Positions 43,226 through 52,362 of a stretch of DNA of 64,000 bases are shown piece after piece (the first letter of the stretch is position 1; each line of letters opens with the position of its first letter). Made by a program: the position numbers and the translations under genes. The notes beneath the pieces are model-generated. The model searched no databases. It saw only the letters and a program-made list of their open reading frames with translations, and was not told the origin of the DNA. Source of the DNA: Lachnospiraceae bacterium (lineage in GTDB: Bacteria; Bacillota; Clostridia; Lachnospirales; Lachnospiraceae); NCBI GenBank assembly GCA_017428105.1, contig JAFRRM010000029.1, positions 1-64,000 on the forward strand. The letters run 5' to 3'.

Positions 43226-44335
43226 ATGGAAACCCGTCCCTACGTCCCGTGGGACCTGATGAACAGTTTCATGATCGACGTCTTCAAGGCGTACGGCGTC
43301 CCGGAAGAGGACGCGGCGATCTGCGCGGACGTCCTGCTGGAATCCGACCGCCGCGGCATTGAGAGCCACGGCTGCAACCGCTTCAAACCCATCTATCTGG
43401 ACCGCATCGACAACGGCACGCTGCTCCCGGTCACGAAGATCGACATCCTGAAGGAAACGCCGACCACCGTCGTCATGGACGCCAACAACGGCATGGGCAT
43501 GGTGGCCAGCTACCGGATGATGGAAAAGCTGATCGAAAAGGCGAAAGTCTACGGCATGGCCGGCGGCGCCATCTGCAATTCCACGCACTACGGCATCGCG
43601 GGCTACTGGACCACGATGGCGGAAAAGGCCGGCATGATCGGCATTTCCGGCACCAACGCCCGCCCGTCCGTCGCCCCCACCTGGGGCGTGGAGCCCATGA
43701 TGGGCACGAACCCCCTGACCTTCACCATGCCAACCGACGAGGACTTCCCGTTCAACTTCGACTGCGCGACCTCCATCGTCCAGAACGGCAAGATCGAATT
43801 CTACGAACGCAGCGGCAAGGAGACTCCTCCCGGCCTGGTTGTTACGAAGGACGGCGGCACCATGACCGATTCCGGCCAGATCCTGAAGACCATGCGGGCC
43901 GGCAACTGCGCGCTGCTGTCCATCGGCGGCCTGGGCGAAGCGACCGGCGGCTACAAGGGCTATGGCTTCACCACCATCGTGGAGATCCTCTCCGCGGCGC
44001 TCACCGGCGGCCCGTTCATGAAGGATCTTTCCGGCAAGAACCCCGACGGCACGAACCGCATGTACCGCCTGGGCCATTTCTTCTTCGTGATCAACCCCGA
44101 ATTCTTCATGGGCCTGGATACCTTCAAAGAGACGGCCGGCGGCATCCTGCGCGGCCTGCGCGCTTCCGAAAAAGCCCCCGGCGCGGACCGGATCTATACC
44201 GCCGGCGAGAAGGAATGGGATGCCTGGCAGGAGCGCAGGGACAAAGGCGTTCCCGTCGGGGAGACCATCCAGAAAGAACTGACCGGCCTGCGCGACAAGT
44301 TCGGCCTGCCGTATCATTTCCCGTTTGAAGACTGA
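43226..44335 (+). CDS. Malate/L-lactate dehydrogenase family oxidoreductase (Ldh_2 type)
   Basis: A 369-residue NAD(P)-dependent enzyme of the Ldh_2 family, which includes malate, ureidoglycolate and sulfolactate dehydrogenases. Marks: SDRRGIESHGCNRF (about residue 48), NSTHYGIAGYW with the catalytic His (about 120), NPLTFTMPT and the C-terminal YKGYGFTTIVEILSAAL. AAGGAGG precedes the ATG. The gene sits directly upstream of malic enzyme, which suggests a C4-acid substrate such as malate. The exact substrate cannot be fixed from sequence. Confidence 0.9.
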   Translation: METRPYVPWDLMNSFMIDVFKAYGVPEEDAAICADVLLESDRRGIESHGCNRFKPIYLDRIDNGTLLPVTKIDILKETPTTVVMDANNGMGMVASYRMMEKLIEKAKVYGMAGGAICNSTHYGIAGYWTTMAEKAGMIGISGTNARPSVAPTWGVEPMMGTNPLTFTMPTDEDFPFNFDCATSIVQNGKIEFYERSGKETPPGLVVTKDGGTMTDSGQILKTMRAGNCALLSIGGLGEATGGYKGYGFTTIVEILSAALTGGPFMKDLSGKNPDGTNRMYRLGHFFFVINPEFFMGLDTFKETAGGILRGLRASEKAPGADRIYTAGEKEWDAWQERRDKGVPVGETIQKELTGLRDKFGLPYHFPFED

Positions 44336-44395
44336 CAGCCGCCCGGCTGACGCTGAGACCGACATCGACATCGACATATAAAGGAGCAACGATCC

Positions 44396-45568
44396 ATGGA
44401 TTACGCGAAAGAATCACTCCGCCTGCACGGAGAATGGAAAGGCAAGATCGAAGTGGTGGCCACCGTGCCCGTCGCAACGAAGGACGACCTGTCCCTGGCC
44501 TACACGCCCGGCGTGGCGCAGCCCTGCCTGGAGATCCAGAAGGACATCAATAAAAGCTATGAACTGACCAGACGCCACAATCTGTGCGCCGTCATCACGG
44601 ACGGCACCGCCGTTCTGGGACTGGGCGACATCGGCCCGGAAGCCGGCATGCCCGTCATGGAAGGCAAATGCGTGCTGTTCAAAGCCTTCGGCGGCGTGGA
44701 CGCGTTCCCGCTCTGCGTGAAGACCAAGGACGTGGACGAGTTCGTCAACACCGTCTACAACATTTCCGGCAGCTTCGGCGGCATCAACCTGGAGGACATC
44801 GCGGCGCCCCGCTGCTTCGAGATCGAGCGGAAACTGAAGGAAAAATGCGACATCCCGATCTTCCATGACGACCAGCACGGCACGGCCATCATCACCCTGG
44901 CGGGCCTGACCAACGCCCTGAAAGTGGTGGACAAGAAAAAAGAAGACGTGCGCGTGGTCACCTCCGGCGCCGGCGCGGCGGCGATCTCCATTGTGAAGCT
45001 GCTGCTCTCCGCAGGCTTCCGGCACATCACCATGTGCGACCGCAAAGGCGCGATCTGCAAGGGCCGCGACGGCCTCAACTGGATCAAGGAGGAGATGGCG
45101 GAAGTCACGAACCTGGAGCGCAAAGCCGGGACCCTGGCTGATATGCTGGTCGGCGCGGACGTCTTCATCGGCGTGTCCGCCCCCGGCATGGTGACCACGG
45201 AGATGGTGAAGACCATGAACCGCGACGCCATCATCTTCGCCTGCGCGAACCCGACCCCGGAGATCTTCCCCGAGGACGCGAAAGCGGGCGGCGCGAAAGT
45301 CATTTCCACCGGCCGCAGCGATTACCCGAACCAGATCAATAACGTGCTGGCCTTCCCGGGCGTGTTCCGCGGGACCTTCGACGTGCGCGCCAGCGACATC
45401 AACGAAGAGATGAAGATGGCTGCGGCGCACGCGCTGGCGGACCTGGTGAGCCCGGAAGAACTGTCCGCGGATTACATCATCCCGCGCGCCTTCGACAAAC
45501 GCGTCGGACCGGCAGTGGCCGCCGCGGTGGCGCAGGCCGCCCGGGACAGCGGCGTGGCCCGGCTGTGA
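44396..45568 (+). CDS. NAD(P)-dependent malic enzyme
   Basis: A 390-residue short-type bacterial malic enzyme converting malate to pyruvate and CO2. [11 protein letters not shown] includes the catalytic Tyr, [20 protein letters not shown] and [12 protein letters not shown] the substrate loop, [14 protein letters not shown] the metal site, and [16 protein letters not shown] the nucleotide-binding Rossmann fold. It lacks the C-terminal phosphotransacetylase-like domain of the long MaeB form. AAAGGAG precedes the ATG. Together with the preceding dehydrogenase and glpK it forms a small carbon-metabolism cluster with short gaps. Confidence 0.94.
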   Translation: MDYAKESLRLHGEWKGKIEVVATVPVATKDDLSLAYTPGVAQPCLEIQKDINKSYELTRRHNLCAVITDGTAVLGLGDIGPEAGMPVMEGKCVLFKAFGGVDAFPLCVKTKDVDEFVNTVYNISGSFGGINLEDIAAPRCFEIERKLKEKCDIPIFHDDQHGTAIITLAGLTNALKVVDKKKEDVRVVTSGAGAAAISIVKLLLSAGFRHITMCDRKGAICKGRDGLNWIKEEMAEVTNLERKAGTLADMLVGADVFIGVSAPGMVTTEMVKTMNRDAIIFACANPTPEIFPEDAKAGGAKVISTGRSDYPNQINNVLAFPGVFRGTFDVRASDINEEMKMAAAHALADLVSPEELSADYIIPRAFDKRVGPAVAAAVAQAARDSGVARL

Positions 45569-45574
45569 TTCCGC

Positions 45575-45603
45575 TTTCCATTTGCGCTATACTGTGATAT
45601 AAT
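45575..45603 (+). promoter_or_regulatory. Promoter of the lipoprotein-exporter-AAA gene group
   Basis: TTTCCA (45575-45580), 17 nt, TATAAT (45598-45603). The leader contains a perfect hairpin GGGCGCTG/CAGCGCCC (about 45629-45648) just before the GAAAGGGGG ribosome binding site. Confidence 0.6.
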
Positions 45604-45676
45604 AATTTGTTAGGAGTCGAATAACGGAGGGCGCTGGCTTCAGCGCCCCGCTTCCGTACAGAAAGGGGGAACGGAC

Positions 45677-46111
45677 ATGTCCCTGAAAAAAACGCTTTCG
45701 ATCCTGATGCTGATCACCGTCCTGCTTCTGACCGCCTGCGGGAACCAGTCGGGCACCGCACAGAAGACAGACGGCGTGGACGTGGACCTCAGCAAGATGG
45801 GCGGCGCCGTGGTCTACGGCAAGGTCTATGACATGGTGAACAACGGCGCGAATTACGAGGGCCAGGTCGTCCGCATGGCGGGAGTCGTCAACGAGATCCC
45901 GGTCACGCAGCGCGGCGTGCAGGTGGACACCCTGTATTCCTGCGTGATCTTCGACGCCACCAAGTGCTGCTCGCAGGGCATCGAATTCGTCCTGCCGGAG
46001 GGGACCGCGTATCCGGCCGTCGGGACGGAAGTCGTCGTGCAGGGCGTCTGGAACAACTACCAGCTCTACGGCATCGACCGCTACCGCCTGCTGGACGCGA
46101 AGATCCTGTGA
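45677..46111 (+). CDS. Small lipoprotein, OB-fold-like
   Basis: A 144-residue protein with a lipoprotein signal (LSILMLITVLLLTACG; lipobox LTAC, Cys about residue 21). The mature domain has the pattern GKVYDMVNNGANYEGQVVRM ... YSCVIFDATKCCSQGIEFVL ... YPAVGTEVVVQGVW. That looks like a small OB-fold lipoprotein of the kind annotated as having a tRNA_anti-like or YdeI/NirD-type beta barrel. A CC pair follows the ATK turn. Exported and membrane-anchored; role unknown. Confidence 0.8.
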   Translation: MSLKKTLSILMLITVLLLTACGNQSGTAQKTDGVDVDLSKMGGAVVYGKVYDMVNNGANYEGQVVRMAGVVNEIPVTQRGVQVDTLYSCVIFDATKCCSQGIEFVLPEGTAYPAVGTEVVVQGVWNNYQLYGIDRYRLLDAKIL

Positions 46112-46154
46112 CCTTCCGCTTCCGTAAACTAACTGAAAGGAACCTGTTTTCCGT

Positions 46155-46658
46155 ATGGATTCCATCATCCGGTCCATCGCCGACGCTCTGAACGGCCTGC
46201 CGAAAGAGCTGGTGGTGTTTATCATTTCCCTGTTTCCGATCCTGGAGCTCAGGGGCGGCCTGATCGCTTCCGCCCTGCTGGGCCTTCCCATCGAACGGGG
46301 CATCCTGTTCGCCCTGGCGGGCAACATCGTGCCGATCCCCTTCATCCTGCTGCTGATCACCCCCATTTTCGACCGGCTCAAGAAAACGAAGCGGATCCGT
46401 CCGCTGGTGGAGAAACTGGAGGCCAAGTCCATGGGCAAGAGCGACCGCATCCAGAAATACGAGTTCTGGGGCCTGCTCCTGTTCGTGGGGATCCCGCTGC
46501 CGGGCACCGGCGCGTGGACGGGCGGCCTCATCGCTTCCCTGCTCAACATCAAACTCAAGAAAGCCGTTCCGGCCATCTTTCTCGGACTGCTGATGGCGAC
46601 GGTGATCATGTGCGTCATAACTTACGGCATCCCCGCCCTGGTGCGGAGCGCCGCGTGA
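46155..46658 (+). CDS. Small multidrug export family membrane protein (COG2426)
   Basis: A 167-residue integral membrane protein with about four helices. ELVVFIISLFPILELRGGL near the N-terminus and LLFVGIPLPGTGAWTGGLIA in the second half are the conserved re-entrant-like motifs of the Sm_multidrug_ex family, distantly similar to DedA/VTT proteins. Transport substrate is not known despite the family name. GAAAGGAAC lies upstream, 43 nt after the lipoprotein gene. Confidence 0.88.
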   Translation: MDSIIRSIADALNGLPKELVVFIISLFPILELRGGLIASALLGLPIERGILFALAGNIVPIPFILLLITPIFDRLKKTKRIRPLVEKLEAKSMGKSDRIQKYEFWGLLLFVGIPLPGTGAWTGGLIASLLNIKLKKAVPAIFLGLLMATVIMCVITYGIPALVRSAA

Positions 46659-46671
46659 GGAGAAAAGACCA

Positions 46672-48156
46672 ATGGCAGTAAAGGACCGAGTGGAAAACTG
46701 TTTCGGCATGTGCGACCTGATCACGGCCGCGGGCGTCAGCGATTCCCAGCAGCGGAACCTGCGCAGCATGCTGCGCGTGGACATGGTGAATTTCTGCGTG
46801 TACCTGGCGTATGAGGACAATGTCATGACCCAGGACGAGGAGCGCTTCATCAGCACCATGTTTTCTTATCCCCTCAACTGGGCCACCCGCGCGGACGCGC
46901 TGGCCGAGCTCAACAAAGTGGAAGGATTCCCCAAAAAGATCCCGACCGCCATCAAATATTTCATCCTGGCCGACGCCGGCCGCCGCGTCCCGAACGACCC
47001 GTACCGCCATCAGAAGACGGCTTACCTGATCCAGACCTACGAGGAACTGGGCAAGGGCATGGCGCTCATCAGCGGCAGCAAAGCCGTGGAAGCTGCCGCG
47101 GCCGCCTACGTGAAGATGCTGGACAAGTTCGTGGAGGGCTACGGCCTGTTCCGCAACAAGAACGTGCGCATCAGCGGCGGCAGGCCGAACGCGGACGGCA
47201 CGAAACCCTCCGCAGGCGTGCGCATCACCACGGAAAAGACCGGCGGCAAAGCGGCCCCGTCCGGCGCTGAGACCGGCGCCCCGGCGGCTTCGGACGCCGC
47301 GGAAGTCCCGCCCCGCCCGGTGGATCTGGATCCCAGGCGCGTGGACGAGATCATGAAGGAACTCAACGACCTCGTCGGCCTGGAGAGCGTGAAGGAAGAG
47401 ATCGGCCGTCTGGTGAACCTGCTGCGCGTGCAGCAGATGCGCCAGGAATTCGGCCTGCAGAATAAGGGCACGTCCCGCCACATGGTGTTCTACGGCAACC
47501 CCGGCACCGGCAAGACCACGGTGGCCCGCCTGCTGGCGGACATCTACCGCGAACTGGGCCTTCTGCCCACAGGCCAGCTGGTGGAAGTGGACCGCGCCGG
47601 CCTCGTGGGCGGCTACGTGGGGCAGACCGCCATCAAGACCAGCGAAGTCATCGAGCAGGCCGTCGGCGGCGTGCTGTTCATCGACGAGGCGTACACCCTG
47701 ACCGCCCACAAAGGTCAGAACGATTTCGGCCAGGAGGCGGTGGAGACCATCTTAAAGGCCATGGAGGACTACCGGGACGAGCTCATCGTGATCGCCGCGG
47801 GCTACACGGACCTGATGCAGGAATTCCTGGAATCCAATCCGGGCCTCAAATCCCGCTTCAACTATTTCATCGAATTCCCGGACTACACCCCCGAAGAACT
47901 GGTGGCCATCCTGGAACTGATGTGCAAAAAGAACGAATACACGCTGTCTCCGGAGGCCAGAGAGAAAGCCCTGGCCATCTTTACGGAGCGCTGCGAGGAT
48001 AAACCCGACAATTTCGCCAACGCCCGCGAAGTGCGCAATTTCCTGGAAGACGCCATGCTGAACCACGCCGGCCGCGTGACGAAACTGCCCAAGAAGGCCC
48101 GCACCAAAAAGGTGCTGAGCCAGCTGGAGGCGGAGGACCTGGGAGAACTGACATGA
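46672..48156 (+). CDS. AAA family ATPase of the CbxX/CfqX (SpoVK-like) type
   Basis: A 494-residue protein. The N-terminal ~200 residues are a helical domain of unknown type with low-complexity linker (about 175-215). The AAA module covers about 225-480: GLESVKEEIGRLVNLL, Walker A GNPGTGKTTVARLLA (about 278), GGYVGQTAIKT and Walker B GGVLFIDEAYTL (about 340), then sensor and lid regions. This subgroup includes SpoVK and the rubisco activase CbxX. No Rubisco gene is present, so a sporulation or general remodelling role is more likely. Its TGA overlaps the next gene's ATG (48153-48156). Confidence 0.9.
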   Translation: MAVKDRVENCFGMCDLITAAGVSDSQQRNLRSMLRVDMVNFCVYLAYEDNVMTQDEERFISTMFSYPLNWATRADALAELNKVEGFPKKIPTAIKYFILADAGRRVPNDPYRHQKTAYLIQTYEELGKGMALISGSKAVEAAAAAYVKMLDKFVEGYGLFRNKNVRISGGRPNADGTKPSAGVRITTEKTGGKAAPSGAETGAPAASDAAEVPPRPVDLDPRRVDEIMKELNDLVGLESVKEEIGRLVNLLRVQQMRQEFGLQNKGTSRHMVFYGNPGTGKTTVARLLADIYRELGLLPTGQLVEVDRAGLVGGYVGQTAIKTSEVIEQAVGGVLFIDEAYTLTAHKGQNDFGQEAVETILKAMEDYRDELIVIAAGYTDLMQEFLESNPGLKSRFNYFIEFPDYTPEELVAILELMCKKNEYTLSPEAREKALAIFTERCEDKPDNFANAREVRNFLEDAMLNHAGRVTKLPKKARTKKVLSQLEAEDLGELT

Positions 48157-50120
48157 GCGTGCTGGTGATCGGCGGCGGCGCGGCGGGCATGATGGCCGCG
48201 CTCTTCGCCGCCCGGGAGGGAGAACGGGTCTTCCTGCTGGAAAAGAACGAAAAACTCGGCAAAAAACTGTATATCACCGGGAAGGGGCGCTGCAACCTGA
48301 CGAATACGGCCGAAACGGAGGCGTTTCTGGGAAAAGTCTTCCGGAACCCCCGTTTTTTACGTTCCGCGCTCGCTTCTTTTGACAATACCGCGATGATGTC
48401 GCTGCTGGAGGACGCCGGCCTTCCCCTGAAGACCGAGCGGGGCGGGAGAGTGTTCCCGCAGAGCGACACCGCCTCGGACGTGACGCGCACGCTGGAAAAA
48501 CTGCTGCGGGCCGCGGGCGTCGGGGTCCTGCTGAACACGGAGGCCGTCTCCCTGATCATCAAGGAAAAACGGATACGCGGCGTCATCACGCGCCAGAACG
48601 GCCGGATCGCAGCCCGCCCGGCGGACAAGGTGATCCTGGCCATGGGCGGCCTGTCCTATCCCTCCACCGGTTCCACCGGCGACGGCTTCCGCCTGGCGAA
48701 GAACGCCGGCCACACGGTCACGGAAACGCTGCCGTCCCTGGTCCCGTTCAACGCGTCGTTTTCGGAACCGGTGCGCGCGGCGGGCCTGACGCCGGGCGGC
48801 CTGTCCGGCCTGACCCTGAAGAACGTATCCCTGAAACTGACCGCCGGCGGCAAAAAACGTTATGAAGAACAGGGCGAGCTGATGTTTACCCATTTCGGGA
48901 TCACCGGCCCCCTGGTGCTCAGCGCCTCCGCCTTCGCCGGCGACTGTGTGCTGAAAGGCGAGCCGATGGAGCTGTCCGTCGACCTGAAGCCGGCCCTCAC
49001 GGAGGACCAGCTGGACCAGCGCCTGATCCGCGACCAGAAGGAAGCGGGCAGGACCGCCCTCTCCACGATGCTGGGCGGCTACCTGCCGCGGGCCCTGGTC
49101 CCGGTGATCCTGGCCCAGGCGGGACTGGACGGCGCCGAGAAGGCGGCGCGTCTCTCCCGGGAGGAGCGGAGCGCCCTCATCCGCGCCTTGCGCGGCCTGA
49201 TCATGACGGACGTCAGCCTGCGCGGCTTCCCGGAAGCGGTCATCACCCGCGGCGGCGTCTCGGTCAGAGAGGTGGATCCCCGGACCATGGAGTCGAAACT
49301 CGTCAGAGGCCTGTATCTGGCTGGCGAGATGCTGGATCTGGACGCGGCCACCGGCGGCTACAATCTGCAGATCGCCTGGTCGACGGGCGCTGCGGCCGGA
49401 AGGGCGGCGGGACAAAAGGAGAAGAACATGGAAGAAGAGAAGCGGGAAGAACGGAAGAACCGGCACATCGCCATCGACGGCCCCGGCAGTTCGGGCAAGA
49501 GCACCATCGCGAAGCTCGTGGCCAAGGAGACCGGCCTGATCTACGTGGACACCGGCGCCATGTTCCGCGGGATGGCCATCCATTTCCTGCGGCAGGGCCT
49601 GGACGCTTCGGACGAGGCGGGCATCACCGCCGCCTGCGCGGACGCGGACGTGACCATCGCCTACGAGGACGGCGTGCAGCAGGTATATCTGAACGGGGAA
49701 AACGTGACGCCGTACCTGCGCGAGGAGAAGACGGGCCAGATGGCTTCCGCCTCTTCCGTGTACGCGCCGGTGCGTGAGAAAATGAAGGGGCTCCAGCAGA
49801 AACTGGCCCGGGAGAAGGATGTCGTCATGGACGGCCGCGACATTGGGACCGTCATCCTGCCGGACGCGTATCTGAAGATCTACCTGACCGCCTCCGCGGA
49901 AGTGCGCGCCGAGCGCCGTTACCGCGAGCTCCTCGAAAAAGGCCAGGAGGCCGATCTGGAAACGATCCGGAAAGAACTGGAAGAGCGCGACTGGCGCGAC
50001 ATGCACCGGGAGATCGCCCCGCTCCGGCAGGCGGAAGATGCCGTGCGGATCGATTCGTCGCAGATGACCGTGGAAGAAGTCAAGGAAGCGGTCCTGCAGC
50101 TGTACGGGCGGGAGAAGTGA
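48153..50120 (+). CDS. cmk: Fusion of BaiN/HI0933-like flavoprotein and cytidylate kinase
   Basis: One uninterrupted frame of 655 codons. Residues 1-420 are a BaiN/RdsA-like NAD(P)/FAD oxidoreductase: FAD Rossmann motif VLVIGGGAAGMMAALFA, GKKLYITGKGRCNLTN, MGGLSYPSTGSTGDGF and LDLDAATGGYNLQIAWSTG. Residues about 432-655 are a complete cytidylate kinase: IAIDGPGSSGKSTIAKLVA (P-loop), YVDTGAMFRG and VVMDGRDIGTVILP. An internal in-frame ATG at 49428 follows AAAAGGAG with 7-nt spacing, so a free Cmk of about 230 residues can also be made. Cmk phosphorylates CMP and dCMP. Followed by ispH (TGATG overlap) and rpsA, the usual clostridial cluster. Confidence 0.92.
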   Translation: MSVLVIGGGAAGMMAALFAAREGERVFLLEKNEKLGKKLYITGKGRCNLTNTAETEAFLGKVFRNPRFLRSALASFDNTAMMSLLEDAGLPLKTERGGRVFPQSDTASDVTRTLEKLLRAAGVGVLLNTEAVSLIIKEKRIRGVITRQNGRIAARPADKVILAMGGLSYPSTGSTGDGFRLAKNAGHTVTETLPSLVPFNASFSEPVRAAGLTPGGLSGLTLKNVSLKLTAGGKKRYEEQGELMFTHFGITGPLVLSASAFAGDCVLKGEPMELSVDLKPALTEDQLDQRLIRDQKEAGRTALSTMLGGYLPRALVPVILAQAGLDGAEKAARLSREERSALIRALRGLIMTDVSLRGFPEAVITRGGVSVREVDPRTMESKLVRGLYLAGEMLDLDAATGGYNLQIAWSTGAAAGRAAGQKEKNMEEEKREERKNRHIAIDGPGSSGKSTIAKLVAKETGLIYVDTGAMFRGMAIHFLRQGLDASDEAGITAACADADVTIAYEDGVQQVYLNGENVTPYLREEKTGQMASASSVYAPVREKMKGLQQKLAREKDVVMDGRDIGTVILPDAYLKIYLTASAEVRAERRYRELLEKGQEADLETIRKELEERDWRDMHREIAPLRQAEDAVRIDSSQMTVEEVKEAVLQLYGREK

Positions 50121-50965
50121 TGGAGATCAGGGTCGCCGGGACCGCCGGCTTCTGCTTCGGTGTCGAACGCGCGGTGGACCGCGTGGAATCCCTGCTGCGG
50201 CAGGGGAGATCTCCGCTGTACACCTACGGCCCCATCATCCACAACGAGCAGGTGGTGGAGGACTTTGCCGCCCGCGGCGTGCGGGTGCTGCACAGTCTGG
50301 AAGAAGCGCAGACCGTTCCGCCGGGCACGCTCGTGATCCGGTCCCACGGCATCAGCCGCGCGGAGCAGGAACGCATGGAAGCGCTGGGATTTGAACTGGA
50401 GGACGCCACCTGCCCCTTCGTCAAGAAGATCCATCATCTGGCGCAGCAGGCGGACGGAGACGGACGGCAGGTCATCATCACCGGCGACCCGCGCCATCCG
50501 GAGGTGCGCGCCATCGTGGGATGGTGCGGCCGGCCCCCCTTCGTGATCGGGGCGGAGACGGAAATTCCGGACCTGCCGGCCGATACGCCGCTCCTGGTCC
50601 TCAGTCAGACAACATTCCTGTTGGAAAAATTTCAAAAAATAGTTGAAAATATTAAAAAGAAATATTATAATGCGCTTGTTGTGAATACCATCTGTCATGC
50701 CACACAGAAAAGGCAGCAGGAAGCGGAGGAACTCGCGGCCGGCGCGGACGCCATGATCGTCATCGGCGGCAGGCAAAGTTCCAACACGGCCAAGCTTGCG
50801 GAGATCTGTGAGGCACATTGTGCTAACACTTACTACGTCCAGTCCGCCGAGGACCTGGATCATCAAGGCTTTGTACCGGTACGTGTTGTGGGCATCACAG
50901 CAGGGGCCAGCACCCCAAAGAAAATTATTGAGGAGGTTCAAAATTTTGTCGGAAGTAAGTTTTGA
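50120..50965 (+). CDS. ispH: 4-hydroxy-3-methylbut-2-enyl diphosphate reductase
   Basis: A 281-residue iron-sulfur enzyme, last step of the MEP isoprenoid pathway. The three cluster cysteines are in GFCFGVERAV (about residue 12), DATCPFVKKIH (about 97) and NTICHATQKRQ (about 192). HGISRAEQE and GDPRHPEVRAI are further family marks. The ATG at 50120 overlaps the cmk stop, with GGGAG upstream; the GTG at 50117 is the alternative. Its 3' end overlaps rpsA by 20 nt. Confidence 0.96.
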   Translation: MEIRVAGTAGFCFGVERAVDRVESLLRQGRSPLYTYGPIIHNEQVVEDFAARGVRVLHSLEEAQTVPPGTLVIRSHGISRAEQERMEALGFELEDATCPFVKKIHHLAQQADGDGRQVIITGDPRHPEVRAIVGWCGRPPFVIGAETEIPDLPADTPLLVLSQTTFLLEKFQKIVENIKKKYYNALVVNTICHATQKRQQEAEELAAGADAMIVIGGRQSSNTAKLAEICEAHCANTYYVQSAEDLDHQGFVPVRVVGITAGASTPKKIIEEVQNFVGSKF

Positions 50966-52169
50966 ACAAATGCTGAATGAAGAAGGTTCCCTGAACCAGA
51001 TACGTACGGGCGAGATCGTTACGGGTACCGTTATCGGTGTGAAAGATAACGAGATCAACCTGAACATCGGTTACAAGGCCGACGGCGTCATCACGAAGTC
51101 GGAATACACCATGGATCCTTCTCTGGACCTGAAGAGCGCCGTCAAGGTCGGCGACCAGCTGCGCGTCAAGGTCCTGAAAGTCAACGACGGCGAAGGCCAG
51201 GTCCTGCTTTCCTACCGCAGACTGGCTTCGGACCGCGCCTATGAAGTGCTGCAGGAATCCTGCGAGAACGGTACCGTCCTGTCCGGCACGGTCTCCCAGG
51301 TCACCGAAGGCGGCCTGTCCGTCATGGTGGACGGCGTCCGCGTCTTCATCCCCGCCAGCATGGTGTCTCCCCGCTTTGAGCGGGATCTGTCCCATTACAT
51401 GGGCCAGGAAGTGGAATTCGTCATCACCGAGTGTGTGCCGCGCAAGCGCCGCGTGATCGGCAACCGCAAGAAAGTCATCCAGGAGCGCCGCGAGGCCGCC
51501 GAGTCCGAACTGCTGTCCCGCATCGAGGTCGGCATGATCCTGACCGGCAAGGTCAGCTCCATCATGGATTACGGCGCCTTCATCGACCTGGGCGGCGCGG
51601 ACGGTCTGCTGCACATCTCCGAGATGAGCTGGGGCCGCTTCGAGAAGCCCAAGAAGCTCCTGTCCGTGGGCCAGGAAGTCGAAGTGTTCGTCAAGAGCAT
51701 CAACGGCAAGAAGATCAGCCTTTCCATGAAGTTCCCGGATCAGAACCCGTGGCTGCATGCGGATGAGAAGTACGCCATCGGCAATATCGTGACCGGCACC
51801 GTGGCCCGCATGACCGATTTCGGCGCTTTCGTCCAGCTGGCTCCCGGTGTGGATGCCCTGCTGCACGTGTCCCAGATCTCTTCTGAACGCGTGGAGAAGC
51901 CTTCGGACGTCCTGAAGATCGGCCAGCAGATCGAAGCCAAGGTCCTGGAGTACAACCCGGACGACCGCAAGATCAGCATCTCCATCAAGGCCCTGGAAAT
52001 GGACCGCGAGCAGCCCGCTGAAGGCGCTCCCATCACCATTCCCGAAGAAGTCGTCGAAGCCGTGAGCGAAGCGAAGCCCGAAGAGGCCGTGCAGACCCTG
52101 GGCGACGCCCTTCCCAGCCTGGAGGAAGTGCTTCCCGAAGAAGCCCCCGAGGAGAAGACCGAGGCCTGA
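50946..52169 (+). CDS. rpsA: 30S ribosomal protein S1 (four S1 domains)
   Basis: About 407 residues with four S1 RNA-binding domains. They begin near GEIVTGTVIGVKDNEINLNI, GTVLSGTVSQVTEGGLSVMV, GMILTGKVSSIMDYGAFIDL and GNIVTGTVARMTDFGAFVQL, with a glutamate-rich tail. This is the Firmicutes form, shorter than the six-domain E. coli S1. I choose the TTG at 50946 because AGGAGG lies 9 nt upstream inside ispH and the SEVSFEQML start is typical. The next ATG at 50970 has no ribosome binding site. In other Clostridia IspH and S1 are fused; here they overlap but are separate. Confidence 0.93.
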   Translation: MSEVSFEQMLNEEGSLNQIRTGEIVTGTVIGVKDNEINLNIGYKADGVITKSEYTMDPSLDLKSAVKVGDQLRVKVLKVNDGEGQVLLSYRRLASDRAYEVLQESCENGTVLSGTVSQVTEGGLSVMVDGVRVFIPASMVSPRFERDLSHYMGQEVEFVITECVPRKRRVIGNRKKVIQERREAAESELLSRIEVGMILTGKVSSIMDYGAFIDLGGADGLLHISEMSWGRFEKPKKLLSVGQEVEVFVKSINGKKISLSMKFPDQNPWLHADEKYAIGNIVTGTVARMTDFGAFVQLAPGVDALLHVSQISSERVEKPSDVLKIGQQIEAKVLEYNPDDRKISISIKALEMDREQPAEGAPITIPEEVVEAVSEAKPEEAVQTLGDALPSLEEVLPEEAPEEKTEA

Positions 52170-52191
52170 TCCCGGACGGAATCAAACAGCA

Positions 52192-52219
52192 AAAGCGGGG
52201 ACGCCGTTCCCCGCTTTTT
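52192..52219 (+). terminator. Terminator after rpsA
   Basis: AAGCGGGGA pairs with TCCCCGCTT around a CGCCGT loop, followed by TTTG. Confidence 0.85.
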
Positions 52220-52302
52220 GCTTGCCCGGAACAAGGAGGATCCCCCGGGAGCCCCGGCAGGGCGCCCGGCCCGCCCGCCCCTGGGATACGGGATAAAAAG
52301 GC

Positions 52303-52331
52303 TTGATTTTATCCCCGGACTGCGGTATTAT
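52303..52331 (+). promoter_or_regulatory. Promoter of the lipoprotein gene at 52363
   Basis: TTGATT (52303-52308), 17 nt, TATTAT (52326-52331), with AGGAGG 20 nt further on. Confidence 0.7.
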
Positions 52332-52362
52332 TTTACTGCCTATGGCTTATAGGAGGCTTTTT

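Noticed and set aside
44363-44380. Triplet-like run of GACATC before malic enzyme
   Set aside because: Only about three units; too short to call a repeat.
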